A DNA stretch of 64,000 nucleotides. Source: Ruminococcus flavefaciens ATCC 19208 (GTDB lineage: Bacteria > Bacillota > Clostridia > Oscillospirales > Ruminococcaceae). The notes under the pieces were generated by a model. That model saw nothing but the letters and a program-made list of their open reading frames with translations, had not been told where the DNA came from and made no database searches. Location: the NCBI RefSeq assembly GCF_000518765.1, contig NZ_KI912490.1, positions 302,997 through 366,996 of the forward strand. The letters are read 5' to 3'. The stretch's first letter is position 1. Each line of letters begins with the position of its first letter. Shown piece after piece: positions 17,695 through 26,754 of the stretch. Position numbers and translations under genes: made by a program.

Positions 17695-20430
17695 TTAGTT
17701 TGTAAAGGATTTTATCTCACCTGTGATGTACTTTTTGAGAAGTGTAAGGTCGTCGCTGGTGATAGCTTTATCGCCGTTGATATCGGCTGCTGCAAAGTGT
17801 TCAGCACTGCCTGAAACGACTGCCTTTCTCATCTGGCTGAGATCGTATATGTCCACAACTCCGTCGTTGTTGAGATCGCCTAAGATGTATTCTTCATCGG
17901 GTTCTTCGGAAATAGTACCTTCCGAGTCTCCGTAAACTGCTTCGATTGTTGCATCTGAGCTGAGTCTTACCGTGATAGTTTCAGAAGTTTTGTCTCCGCT
18001 TATTATCTCCGCGCCCTTAATGTTCCAGCGTGTAAAAGGTACTTCACCGCTGGCATCTGCGGAGATAGTTATGTCGTAATCTGAGTGGTATTTGCCGCTC
18101 CACTGGTCTATATTTCCAAGCTTGAGAGTATTAAGGTCAATAGTGCCCTTATCGCCTGAGTTGATGACTGTGAGCTTATGAGGCTCGGAAGAAAGCTTCA
18201 TTGCTGATCTTGTGGTACGCTCCGCATAGGAATAACGCTGAGCGTAGAAGTTCGCAACTGTTGAGAGCTCGCTCTCGAATTTGCCTGAGCTGCCTGAGTT
18301 GAAACGCTCGTAAGTATCTGAGATCTGCTGTTTGTAATTGTTTTTGTAGTAGTTTATTACTTCGTTGACTTTTTCGGGAACGAAGTTATAATTTGCCATA
18401 TCCATCATAGTTCTTGAAAAGTCTTTTCTGAACTGTTCATTACCCGAAAGAGCAGTGAACATTTTTGCAAGCTCGCTGCTGTCCTGTTTTAAGCGGCTGT
18501 AGCAGTCAGCCGAGAATGACTTGTCGTAAGAACCGTAAAGTCCCTGACCTGATTCGGTATCGAAGAGCACCATTCTCCATTTGCCGTCAGCGTATGGATT
18601 AGTCTCATCAATGGCATCTGAACGCCATGCGGTATAGTTTCTCTTCGGCCAGTCTGCATTAGCCCAGTATATCTGAGCTGCAAAGTAGTCCATAAAGCCC
18701 TGTATATCTACCTTCTGACAGAATTCATCGTAGGATATGCTGCCGTTTGCAACACCATTGCAAAGAGCCTTCCAGTCGTTTAAGTCGCTGTCGCTGCCCT
18801 CTTCAAGCTCGCCGTTCTTTATCATAGCAATATCGCTTTTCTTAACTCCGTAGTGATCGCTGAGGTAGCTGTCGCTGATCTTTTCCATCATCTGGTATGT
18901 GCCCCAGAATTCGCCGTCGATAAATAATACACATTCAGTAGTTGCTTGATAAGCGAAGGCTCTGTCAGTTATAAGGCTCTGGTTTATGCTGTCGCGGAAG
19001 AATGCTGAACCGTTGTCATTGCCGCCGTTGCGGAGGACCAGTCCGTCGTACTTCTTGATAGCCTTTCCGTTTTTAGCTTTAGTAGCCTTTCCCGAGAAGA
19101 AGTCATATTCGAATTCAGCACAGCCGTAATCCTGTCTTGTGTAGATATTGAAGCTCTTCTGTGCAAGGCATCTTGAGTAGTTGCCCTTTATCCTGATGCC
19201 TACATTTTCTTGAAGCACCATTTCGCCGCCGTCAAAGAGAGTGAAGTTTGCAGGACGCTCCCAGTCTTTTCCTCTCTGAGTGTAGTTGGCTTCCATCTCC
19301 CATATATTGCCGTTTTGTGGAGCTCTGTTGCGTCCGGGTCTGCCGCCCTCGGGACCTGTATGTTCCTCAGGCTTGTTTTCTTCAGGTTTATTGCCTTCAG
19401 GCCCGTTTGGATCCTCAGGCTTCTGTTCCTCCTGCGGATCATTTGGATTTTTGTCACCGTAAAAGACCTTGCCGAGGCAGTAGATGCCTTTTTCGTAATC
19501 GAAAAGATTATCAGGGTCTGTGACCAATGATACTACCTTCATCTGTTTGTAGTATCCCGAATTTGTTTTGCCTATAAAATATGTCTTTGTTACGGGTTCG
19601 CTTGCGCGCCCCTGACTGTCTACGGATATTGCGCGTATCAAAGCTGCCTTGTCAACGTTGTCCCGCGGTGCTGTCGCTTTGTTCGGAGTTATGTCAGTAC
19701 GTGCGCTGAGGCGGTTCTGAGTATCTGACATATCTTCGACCGTGATAGGTGCTGTGTACTTTTCGGACTCTGTAGTCGGGTCACTGCCGTCAGTGGTATA
19801 GTAAATGGTACAGCCTTCTTCTGCGGTAAGGTTCAGAGAGAAGCTGTTATCATAAAAACCGCTTTCCTGTGAGAACACAGGCTGACGTACAGCTGCACTG
19901 CCTTCCGGGGCAGCATTTTCCTTGTTGGGTGTGCAGCTCAGTGTGTAAAATTCGCCGCTTCCGTCGGGATACTGTCCGTATGAAGTATCAGAAGCAAGTA
20001 CACCTACTGTAAGGGTCTGAGCTGTATTGCCCTGTGAGTCTGTAAGTACAAGAGTTTCACCCGAAGCAGATAATCCGAAGGGAGCTGTTTTACTGTCGCT
20101 CACTGCGGCATTTGTGTCGCAGAATACAACAAGCCGTCCGTTTGCAGGTATATGTGTTCCGCTCGGGAAAGTATACCTGTAAGGTTCCTGCTCCTTGTCT
20201 GAAAGTCCCCAGCCCGAGATGTCTGCTTCCGACTTTCCGCTGTTGTAAAGCTCTATCCAGTCATAATAGTTTCCGTCACCCGACTGGTAGGTGGTGTTTT
20301 TGGTGCAGACCTCATTTATTGACACTGCACCTGCGCTGTCGGCGTTAGCAGGGAGATATGCTGCGGATTGAAGCAGCATACCAAGACACAGAACTCCAGC
20401 AGCAGTTCGTTTCTTTGATCTGTTTTTCAT
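17695..20430 (-). CDS. CotH kinase-fold protein with lamin-tail, chitobiase-like and dockerin modules
   Basis: 911 aa, secreted (signal peptide to about residue 30). Order: lamin-tail domain (about 36-145; VSINEVCTKNT, YYDWIELYNSG, DISGWGLSD); a chitobiase/hexosaminidase C-terminal-type beta-sandwich (about 185-250; GCTIYYTTDGSDPT); a Pro/Glu/Gly-rich acidic insert (about 325-375); the CotH kinase-like domain (about 375-650; LRNGGNDNGSAFFRDSI, LFIDGEFWGTYQMMEKI, and DTESGQGLYG as the metal-binding Asp region); a beta region; and a dockerin (about 845-908; DLNNDGVVDIYD, DINGDKAITSDD). CotH proteins are atypical protein kinases in spores, and CotH modules are also known on dockerin proteins of fibre degraders, where their role is unsettled. 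SD GGAGGAG lies 2-3 nt before ATG. Confidence 0.88.
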   Translation of the reverse strand: MKNRSKKRTAAGVLCLGMLLQSAAYLPANADSAGAVSINEVCTKNTTYQSGDGNYYDWIELYNSGKSEADISGWGLSDKEQEPYRYTFPSGTHIPANGRLVVFCDTNAAVSDSKTAPFGLSASGETLVLTDSQGNTAQTLTVGVLASDTSYGQYPDGSGEFYTLSCTPNKENAAPEGSAAVRQPVFSQESGFYDNSFSLNLTAEEGCTIYYTTDGSDPTTESEKYTAPITVEDMSDTQNRLSARTDITPNKATAPRDNVDKAALIRAISVDSQGRASEPVTKTYFIGKTNSGYYKQMKVVSLVTDPDNLFDYEKGIYCLGKVFYGDKNPNDPQEEQKPEDPNGPEGNKPEENKPEEHTGPEGGRPGRNRAPQNGNIWEMEANYTQRGKDWERPANFTLFDGGEMVLQENVGIRIKGNYSRCLAQKSFNIYTRQDYGCAEFEYDFFSGKATKAKNGKAIKKYDGLVLRNGGNDNGSAFFRDSINQSLITDRAFAYQATTECVLFIDGEFWGTYQMMEKISDSYLSDHYGVKKSDIAMIKNGELEEGSDSDLNDWKALCNGVANGSISYDEFCQKVDIQGFMDYFAAQIYWANADWPKRNYTAWRSDAIDETNPYADGKWRMVLFDTESGQGLYGSYDKSFSADCYSRLKQDSSELAKMFTALSGNEQFRKDFSRTMMDMANYNFVPEKVNEVINYYKNNYKQQISDTYERFNSGSSGKFESELSTVANFYAQRYSYAERTTRSAMKLSSEPHKLTVINSGDKGTIDLNTLKLGNIDQWSGKYHSDYDITISADASGEVPFTRWNIKGAEIISGDKTSETITVRLSSDATIEAVYGDSEGTISEEPDEEYILGDLNNDGVVDIYDLSQMRKAVVSGSAEHFAAADINGDKAITSDDLTLLKKYITGEIKSFTN

Positions 20431-20539
20431 GTTCTCCTCCGATAATTTAGATTAATCATCCTCATTGACCCGATATTACCGGAACATTTTTCTGTCTTAT
20501 AGATTCCCTGTCGTAATCCGAACCCCCTTTTACAACATA

Positions 20540-20568
20540 ATTATAGCACATATCTACACAAAATGCAA
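20540..20568 (-). promoter_or_regulatory. Promoter of the CotH-type gene
   Basis: Minus strand: TTGCAT (20563-20568), 17-nt spacer, TATAAT (20540-20545). The leader to the start codon is about 100 nt, with no recognised element. Confidence 0.65.
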
Positions 20569-20634
20569 TATAGGTGGAAATAATTACTGTATTTAATATT
20601 TATGCTGTTAATATTTAGCTAAGAGAAGAACTGC

Positions 20635-20663
20635 TTGACTTTTTTAACGATACGTTATATAAT
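20635..20663 (+). promoter_or_regulatory. Promoter of the methyltransferase gene
   Basis: TTGACT (20635-20640), 17-nt spacer, TATAAT (20658-20663). Confidence 0.75.
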
Positions 20664-20711
20664 GATTATCTCGCTCCTGAAACTATGCCATTATACGGAG
20701 GTGTATCTGCA

Positions 20712-21512
20712 ATGGAACAAAAGAATGATCTTAAACGTACTTTTGACAGTGTTTCATCAGCATATGATAAGATGCGTCCGGGATATGTCGGTGAATTATA
20801 TCAGAAGATATTCGACTATGTACATATTGATAAAAACAGCCGTGCAGTTGAGGTAGGAAGCGGCAGCGGTCAGGCTACAAAGCCTGTGCTTGATACGGGT
20901 TGTGACCTCACAGCCGTAGAATACGGTGAGAATTTGTCCGAACTTTTGAGGGAAAACTTTAAGGGATACCCGAATTTAAACGTTATAACAGGAAAATTTG
21001 AGAATATGGCATTTGCCGAAAATGCCTATGACCTTTTATTTTCTGCAACTGCATTTCACTGGATCCCCGAGGAGATCGGATACCGAAAGGTGTTTTCCAT
21101 GCTGAAAACAGGCGGAGCATTTGCGCGTTTTGCAAATCACCCCTGCATAAGCAAAAATGATACCGCACTTGCAAAGGCGATAGAAGATGCATATGATAAA
21201 TACTATTACAGCTATTATCCCGAGAAGAAGCGCGGTACTTCTGTCGGGTATACGGAAGCGCAGTCCGAAGAAACTGCAAATATAGCATGCAAATATGGCT
21301 TTAGGGATATTCAGTCCCATATTTTTTACCGTGAACGTGTTTTTACGGCTGATGAGTACATTCAGCTGCTCGGCACTTACTCAGACCACATCGCAATTGA
21401 AAAAGAAGTGAGGGAAGAGTTCTTTTCAAGCATAAAAGAAGCCATAGATGCTCACGGCGGCAGGCTTGTGATATCCGATACCTTAGACCTGCAATTAGCG
21501 CGAAAGCTTTAA
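20712..21512 (+). CDS. class I SAM-dependent methyltransferase
   Basis: 266 aa. The ATG at 20712 is chosen because GGAGGTG sits 8 nt before it. Rossmann-like methyltransferase fold: motif I VEVGSGSGQATKPV, acidic residue in LTAVEYGENLSE, motif IV region AYDLLFSATAFHWI, and FSMLKTGGAFARF. The FHWIP element resembles small-molecule methyltransferases (Tam/UbiE-like). The substrate is not predictable. Monocistronic, convergent with the phosphoesterase gene and sharing its terminator. Confidence 0.88.
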   Translation: MEQKNDLKRTFDSVSSAYDKMRPGYVGELYQKIFDYVHIDKNSRAVEVGSGSGQATKPVLDTGCDLTAVEYGENLSELLRENFKGYPNLNVITGKFENMAFAENAYDLLFSATAFHWIPEEIGYRKVFSMLKTGGAFARFANHPCISKNDTALAKAIEDAYDKYYYSYYPEKKRGTSVGYTEAQSEETANIACKYGFRDIQSHIFYRERVFTADEYIQLLGTYSDHIAIEKEVREEFFSSIKEAIDAHGGRLVISDTLDLQLARKL

Positions 21513-21524
21513 GCAATATATAAT

Positions 21525-21566
21525 AAAGCTCCCGAAAACAGTTATTGGCTGCTTTCGGGAGCTTTT
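21525..21566. terminator. Bidirectional terminator (methyltransferase / metallophosphoesterase)
   Basis: AAAGCTCCCGAAA (21525-21537) pairs with TTTCGGGAGCTTT (21553-21565), with A-run before and T-run after, so it works for both convergent genes. Confidence 0.9.
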
Positions 21567-21569
21567 CAT

Positions 21570-23591
21570 TTAATTATCATTCTTTTTGCGCTTTCTGCTT
21601 ATAAGCATAAGAGCTGCGGCAGGTGCGGCAATGAACAAAATATCGAATCTGTCGCCTGTGGAAGGACTGTCTGAGCCTTTTTTGCCTGAAGTAGCTTTTG
21701 CAGTGGTTTTGGCAGTTACAGTTGTTGCTGCTGTGGTAACAGCAGAGGTCGTAGTCACAACGGGCTCTTTGAATATGTTTTTTGCTTTGATGTCCGTATG
21801 TCTTAACGTATCGCTGTAGGTACTCATAAGGTCAAAGCTGTAATTTTCACCATTGCGGTATACGAAGCTGAAATGTGCATCTGCACAGCCTATAGTAGTT
21901 GAAAGATAGCCCGAATGTGCATAAGTGAATTTCAGCGGCTGAGTGTCATAGCTTCTGCTGCTGTATTCAATAGTGCTCATGAGCTCGTCGCCGTCGGTCA
22001 TGATAAGCTCACTTTCCTGTCTTGAATGGTCATGACCGAAGAGGTATATTATATCCATATTGTACTTTTCGGCATAGCTGTTTATGAGTTTAGCGAGCTT
22101 AAAGGAATTATCAATGTTATACTGGTTTTCGCCTATCCATTTTGATATAGCACCGCCGCTTGGCGTTACCGATTCGGGCTGGACGCCGAGTACATGGAGT
22201 CCCGAATGGGCTGATATCACCACCAGTTCGCCGTGGTAATCCTCGGCAGTTTTTTTCAGGAAGCTGTCAAGCTTATCTATTGTCCTGTCGTAGGAATATG
22301 TTATATCACTTCCGTTTATTTCGAGGGAAGCTTCAAAATTCAGACCGTAGACTGTAATGCCCTTTGCGAAGCGGCTGCTTTTTCCGTTTATAGCTGCTGC
22401 ATCGGAAGTGCCTTTGAATATCTGTCCGCCGTATGGTGAGCGGTCATTTTCAGCACCAAGACCTGCTTTGTCGGACATTATTGAAGCAGCCTCGCCCGAA
22501 TCATGGTTGCCTGACACAAATACAGCATCAATTCCGCCCAGATATGAGACTATCTGAGGGTAATAGCGTTCAAGCATGATATCCTTGCTTGCGGTCGGTC
22601 CATTTACAAGGTCGCCCGTGCATATGACAAGTGCAGGGATATAGCCGCCTGTATGTTCAATTACCTTTTCTATTGCATCAGTGATAAAGGGGTATTGCTC
22701 ATGTATATCTGAGAAAGTAATAAAGGAATCCTGCATAACGCCCTTTGTGATAATAAAGGCTGCGTCAGCCGATCTTTCGCGGTAATGTATATCCTGAGCG
22801 TCATGGGCTTCTATGAGACAGTTTACGCGGTGTACTCCTGCTTTTTTCCCTGTAAGGGAGTCAGCCCTGAATGAAAGCTCTGCACAGGACTGTTCTCTGC
22901 CGTCAACGAACCATCTTATACTGTCAACAGTTATATCATCTGACAAAAGCTTTGCTGTGAATACAGGTGCAGCATATCCGCTTTCCTCGATAACATAGCT
23001 GTCGGCGGAAGGATGCTCCGCAATACAGCGGCTAAGATATTCGTTTTGTGAATACAGGTTCACTTCGGCAGCTTCTGTGGGATCATTTGTACATGAAAAG
23101 GGGACATCGCTTCCTTCGCTGTATTTGAGATAAGCGGTGCTGCCGTTTTCTCTGTAGCAAAGACTGCCATCGCAGTAGTCCCATGCATTTTCACCGTCCG
23201 CCCACCAGTTTGAAACGGTATAAAGCTCATTTTCATGGCTCACAAGATAAAAGGAACGTGAAGAGAGTGTGGTATATTCGGGAGCAGTGCTCGTTACCAT
23301 AGTTCTCCTGTAATAATGCCACACGTATTCGCTTACATTGTCGTTGCAGGCTGTCAGGATTTCCTGTTTGCCGTCAGAGCCTTTTACTGTTATAATATAA
23401 TCATTTCCGTCTTCAAGCTCGTTGACCTTATACCATTTTTCGCCATTGGCAAGTGTGAGAACGCCGTTTTCAACACTGGAAGGAGAAACTGCGGTATAAT
23501 AGTCGACTTTAGCTGTCTGTGCCCGAAACGGCAGGAACGTAAAGCAAAGGACTGCGGCAGCAGACACAGCAGCTTTTTTTAAAAGTCTCAT
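21570..23591 (-). CDS. surface calcineurin-like metallophosphoesterase with sortase-like tail
   Basis: About 673 aa. The ATG at 23591 is preferred, though an in-frame TTG at 23597 is better spaced from GGAG. After a signal peptide comes about 250 aa of beta-rich sequence. The two-metal phosphoesterase core follows: TFSDIHE, CTGDLVNGP, SGNHDSGE, SAHSG and FGHDHS supply the expected Asp/Asn/His ligands. The C-terminus has a Thr/Ala linker, SPSTGD, a hydrophobic stretch and the basic tail RKRKKND, which is the layout of a sortase signal with a variant LPxTG. The protein therefore probably hydrolyses a phosphoester at the cell surface; the substrate is unknown. Confidence 0.85.
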   Translation of the reverse strand: MRLLKKAAVSAAAVLCFTFLPFRAQTAKVDYYTAVSPSSVENGVLTLANGEKWYKVNELEDGNDYIITVKGSDGKQEILTACNDNVSEYVWHYYRRTMVTSTAPEYTTLSSRSFYLVSHENELYTVSNWWADGENAWDYCDGSLCYRENGSTAYLKYSEGSDVPFSCTNDPTEAAEVNLYSQNEYLSRCIAEHPSADSYVIEESGYAAPVFTAKLLSDDITVDSIRWFVDGREQSCAELSFRADSLTGKKAGVHRVNCLIEAHDAQDIHYRERSADAAFIITKGVMQDSFITFSDIHEQYPFITDAIEKVIEHTGGYIPALVICTGDLVNGPTASKDIMLERYYPQIVSYLGGIDAVFVSGNHDSGEAASIMSDKAGLGAENDRSPYGGQIFKGTSDAAAINGKSSRFAKGITVYGLNFEASLEINGSDITYSYDRTIDKLDSFLKKTAEDYHGELVVISAHSGLHVLGVQPESVTPSGGAISKWIGENQYNIDNSFKLAKLINSYAEKYNMDIIYLFGHDHSRQESELIMTDGDELMSTIEYSSRSYDTQPLKFTYAHSGYLSTTIGCADAHFSFVYRNGENYSFDLMSTYSDTLRHTDIKAKNIFKEPVVTTTSAVTTAATTVTAKTTAKATSGKKGSDSPSTGDRFDILFIAAPAAALMLISRKRKKNDN

Positions 23592-23636
23592 ATCCAAAAA
23601 AACTCCGATCTGTCTGAATAAAAGTATTACTTATAT

Positions 23637-23665
23637 ATTATACCATATATCGGCGAATATTTCAA
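23637..23665 (-). promoter_or_regulatory. Promoter of the metallophosphoesterase gene
   Basis: Minus strand: TTGAAA (23660-23665), 17-nt spacer, TATAAT (23637-23642). Confidence 0.7.
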
Positions 23666-23760
23666 TGTTCTTAATGAAACGAATATTACCCAAAATTAAT
23701 TGGAGAAAGCAAGTTTATTTGTTTATGCTTACAAAAAACACCTGCAGGATTTGTAAGCTA

Positions 23761-23808
23761 TTGACAAAAGCCAAAGTAAGTGATATTATAGGGTTAGCAA
23801 AAACTAAC
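23761..23808 (+). promoter_or_regulatory. feo promoter with DtxR-like palindromic operator
   Basis: TTGACA (23761-23766), 17-nt spacer, TATTAT (23784-23789). Immediately downstream is the inverted repeat GTTAG-caaaaa-CTAAC (23793-23808), covering the expected start site. Related half-sites recur at about 23837 (GACTAAC) and 23867 (GGCTAACTC). TTAG/CTAA palindromes are typical of DtxR/IdeR/MntR-family metal repressors, which commonly control feo. The regulator assignment is inference. Confidence 0.6.
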
Positions 23809-23908
23809 TCTATAATAAGGCATTTGAAAGGGTTTGAGTTGACTAACACGAATATAGATTTGTAAAGGCTAACTCTAATATAATATATCAGCACATCATA
23901 TGCCGTAT

Positions 23909-23946
23909 AAAAGCAAAACAGGTACAGAAAAATCTGTACCTGCTTT
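23909..23946 (+). terminator. Terminator-like hairpin between the feo promoter and feoAB
   Basis: CAGGTACAGA (23919-23928), AAAA loop, TCTGTACCTG (23933-23942), followed by CTTTCC. The flanking AAGC/GCTTT resembles other terminators in this window, but the T-run is short. It lies about 150 nt after the promoter and 265 nt before feoAB, so it may define a short RNA or an attenuator. Confidence 0.5.
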
Positions 23947-24209
23947 CCGAGGATATGATTAAATCAAAGAAACATTTTCCGCAGCGATGGGGGGAGTGAA
24001 CTGCGGAAGGTTTCTGTAACCGGCTTTTATATTGCGACAGCAGTAAATGTGCTTACATTAGTATAAATCGGATCAGCGAATATAAATCAGACAGATCTGA
24101 ATATATTTTTTTATTTTAACAATGTTTATCGGGAAAATGAGAGCTTTGATCGAAGATACCCATTGCGGTATCTTTAAAAACTGATATTTTACAGGTTTAG
24201 GAGCAGACT
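23947..24209 (+). other. feoAB leader with stable hairpins
   Basis: No gene found apart from a 14-codon reading frame (23955-23999) without a usable SD. TTCCGCAG (23977-23984) pairs with CTGCGGAA (24001-24008), extended by AAAC/GTTT. AAGATACC/GGTATCTT (24153-24174) forms a second hairpin shortly before the SD AGGAG of feoAB. I do not recognise a known riboswitch, including NiCo. Confidence 0.4.
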
Positions 24210-26558
24210 ATGGAAACGCTTAGAAGTATAAAAATAGGTGAGACTGTCAGAGTTGAAAAGGTCGGCGGCGAAGGTGCGCTCAGGCAGCATTTTCTTGATA
24301 TGGGACTTATCCCGGGTGCAGAGGTAACTCTCGTAAAATATGCGCCTATGGGTGATCCTATGGAGCTGAGGCTGCACGGCTATGAGCTTACCCTGCGCCT
24401 TGCAGATGCGGAGCAGATAGAGGTCTGTCCTGTCGCTGCGAAGGCAGAAGAAGTAAAGCCAAATAAAAAACACTCAAAGACCGATCACCCGGGACTCGGT
24501 GAAGGCGGACGCTTCCATGCAAAAGGTGACGGTGTACCGCTGGAAAAGGGCACAGTGATACGTTTTGCGCTTGTTGGCAATCAGAACTGCGGCAAGACCA
24601 CACTTTTCAACCGCCTTACCGGTTCAAAGCAGCACGTAGGAAATTTCCCCGGTGTTACAGTTGACCGCAAAGACGGCTCTATCATAGGTCATGAAGATAC
24701 TCTTATCACCGACCTGCCGGGAATATATTCCATGTCGCCCTACAGCAGCGAGGAGATAGTTTCACGTAATTTCGTACTCAATGAGAAGCCCCACGCTATA
24801 ATAAATATCGTCGATGTTACGAATATAGAGCGAAATCTCTATCTTACCATGCAGCTCCTTGAAATGAACATACCAATGGTTGTTGCACTGAATATGATGG
24901 ATGAGCTTACCTCAAACGGCGGAAGTATTGACATAAACCAGATGGAAAAGCGTCTCGGAGTACCTGTTGTGCCTATTTCGGCGGCAAAGAACAAAGGAAT
25001 CGAGGAGCTTGTGGAACACGCGATACACGTTGCATATTATCAGGAAAGACCTCTGCGATATGATTTCTGCGACAAGACCGAGAACGGCGGCGCAGTACAC
25101 CGCTGCCTGCACGGAATATCACATCTTATAGAGGATCATGTTGAGGCGATAGGAATGCCGCTTAGATTTGTTACCAGCAAGGTCATAGAGGACGATCCTC
25201 TTGTAATAGAAAAGCTTGAACTTGATCAGAATGAGATCGAGACTATGGAGCATATAGTCACTCAGATGGAAAAGGAACGCGGTCTTGACAGAAGCTCTGC
25301 CATTGCAGATATGAGATTCAGGTTCATACACAGGCTCTGTGATGATACTGTAAAAAAACCTGCCGAGAGCAAGGAGCATATCCGAAGCCGAAGGATAGAC
25401 AAGGTGCTTACAGGCAAATATACTGCGATACCTGCGTTTATCCTTATAATGGGACTTGTATTTTTCCTTACCTTCAATGTTATCGGAGCTTTTTTGCAGG
25501 ACATTTTTGAAATGGGCGTTGATAAGGTCACGGAGCTTACCGATAAGGCGCTTAATCATGTAAACGTAAATTCAGTCATTCACGACCTTATTATAAACGG
25601 TATTTTTGCAGGTGTGGGAAGCGTCCTCAGCTTTCTGCCTGTAATAGTAACGCTGTTCTTCTTCCTGTCAATGCTTGAGGACAGCGGCTATATCGCACGA
25701 GTTGCCTTCTTTATGGACAAGCTTCTGCGAAAGGTGGGACTTTCGGGAAGAAGTATAGTTCCGCTGCTTATAGGATTTGGCTGTTCGGTACCTGCCGTAA
25801 TGTCCACAAGGACACTGCCCAGTGAACGAGACAGAAAGATGACCATACTTCTCACGCCATTTATGAGCTGTACTGCAAAGCTGCCGATATACGCGTTCTT
25901 CGTGAATGCTTTCTTCCCTAAACGGGGAGGATTTATAATGGTCGGACTTTATCTTCTCGGTATAGTTACGGGAATACTTGCTGCTTACCTCTTCAAGGGC
26001 ACTTTATTCCGCGGCGAAGCAGTTCCTTTTGTAATGGAACTTCCCAACTACAGACTCCCTGCCGCAAAGAACGTTGCACAGCTTCTCTGGGAAAAGGCAA
26101 AGGACTTTTTGCAGCGAGCTTTTACGGTAATACTTATTGCTACAGTAGTTGTATGGTTCCTTCAGAGCTTTGATACCCATATGAACATGGTAAGCGATGC
26201 AGGGGACAGCATACTTGCAGCCATAGCAGGCATTTTTGCACCTGTAATGAGTCCTGTAGGGCTTGGCGACTGGCGTATACTTGTTGCGCTTATAAGCGGA
26301 TTTATGGCTAAGGAAAGCGTAGTATCCACACTTGAGATACTGTACTCGGGCAGCGTTGAGACGGCTATGACTTCACTATCCGCAGGCTGCCTGCTGGTGT
26401 TCTCACTGCTGTATACTCCCTGTGTTGCGGCTATTGCAGCTGTAAAGCGTGAGCTTGGAAAAAAATGGGCTCTGGCAGAGGTAGTATGGCAGTGCGGAGT
26501 AGCATGGGTGATGACACTTATCATACGTGCGGTACTTATAGCGATAGGAGTGAGCTGA
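24210..26558 (+). CDS. feoB: ferrous iron transporter, FeoA-FeoB fusion
   Basis: 782 aa. Residues 1-75 are a FeoA SH3-like domain (MGLIPGAEVTLVKYAPMGDP); residues about 115-280 are the FeoB G domain with G1 GNQNCGKTTLF, G2/G3 VTVDRKDG and DLPGIYSMSPYS, and G4 NMMDE; the rest is the polytopic membrane domain with the two gate-motif regions and the conserved Cys in GFGCSVPA. It imports Fe2+ through the cytoplasmic membrane. FeoA is usually a separate gene; the fusion occurs in some anaerobes. It is followed directly by a small Cys-rich partner with no gap. Confidence 0.96.
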   Translation: METLRSIKIGETVRVEKVGGEGALRQHFLDMGLIPGAEVTLVKYAPMGDPMELRLHGYELTLRLADAEQIEVCPVAAKAEEVKPNKKHSKTDHPGLGEGGRFHAKGDGVPLEKGTVIRFALVGNQNCGKTTLFNRLTGSKQHVGNFPGVTVDRKDGSIIGHEDTLITDLPGIYSMSPYSSEEIVSRNFVLNEKPHAIINIVDVTNIERNLYLTMQLLEMNIPMVVALNMMDELTSNGGSIDINQMEKRLGVPVVPISAAKNKGIEELVEHAIHVAYYQERPLRYDFCDKTENGGAVHRCLHGISHLIEDHVEAIGMPLRFVTSKVIEDDPLVIEKLELDQNEIETMEHIVTQMEKERGLDRSSAIADMRFRFIHRLCDDTVKKPAESKEHIRSRRIDKVLTGKYTAIPAFILIMGLVFFLTFNVIGAFLQDIFEMGVDKVTELTDKALNHVNVNSVIHDLIINGIFAGVGSVLSFLPVIVTLFFFLSMLEDSGYIARVAFFMDKLLRKVGLSGRSIVPLLIGFGCSVPAVMSTRTLPSERDRKMTILLTPFMSCTAKLPIYAFFVNAFFPKRGGFIMVGLYLLGIVTGILAAYLFKGTLFRGEAVPFVMELPNYRLPAAKNVAQLLWEKAKDFLQRAFTVILIATVVVWFLQSFDTHMNMVSDAGDSILAAIAGIFAPVMSPVGLGDWRILVALISGFMAKESVVSTLEILYSGSVETAMTSLSAGCLLVFSLLYTPCVAAIAAVKRELGKKWALAEVVWQCGVAWVMTLIIRAVLIAIGVS

Positions 26559-26696
26559 ATGAATATAGCTGATATTATCCTTATACTGCTTATTGCTGCG
26601 GCTCTTGTATTTGCGGTAAGGGCTTCGGTGAAGAATGCAAAGAGCGGAAGCTGCTGCGGTGATTGTACAAAATGCAGCGGCTGCAATAAAGAATGA
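26559..26696 (+). CDS. FeoB-associated Cys-rich small membrane protein
   Basis: 45 aa; its ATG abuts the feoB stop (TGA-ATG), so translation is probably coupled. One N-terminal transmembrane helix (IADIILILLIAAALVFAV) is followed by a short basic stretch and a Cys-rich tail with CCGDCTKCSGC. This matches the FeoB-associated Cys-rich membrane protein family, which occupies the place of FeoC in many Firmicutes. The cysteines may bind iron or sense redox state; that is inference. Confidence 0.88.
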   Translation: MNIADIILILLIAAALVFAVRASVKNAKSGSCCGDCTKCSGCNKE

Positions 26697-26701
26697 AAAA
26701 T

Positions 26702-26746
26702 ACCTGTAAAGCCTCTTTCGTGGAGCTTTACAGGTATTTCTTCTTT
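26702..26746. terminator. Bidirectional terminator (feo operon / DAHP synthase)
   Basis: ACCTGTAAAGC (26702-26712) pairs with GCTTTACAGGT (26725-26735), T-rich on both sides. Confidence 0.88.
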
Positions 26747-26754
26747 TAAATCGA

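Noticed and set aside
23665..23865. 66-codon frame between the phosphoesterase and feo promoters
   Set aside because: No SD, overlaps the promoter and palindrome of the feo region, and is AT-driven.
23955..23999. 14-codon frame in the feoAB leader as a possible leader peptide
   Set aside because: No properly spaced SD (GAGG is only 2 nt from the ATG) and no run of regulatory codons.
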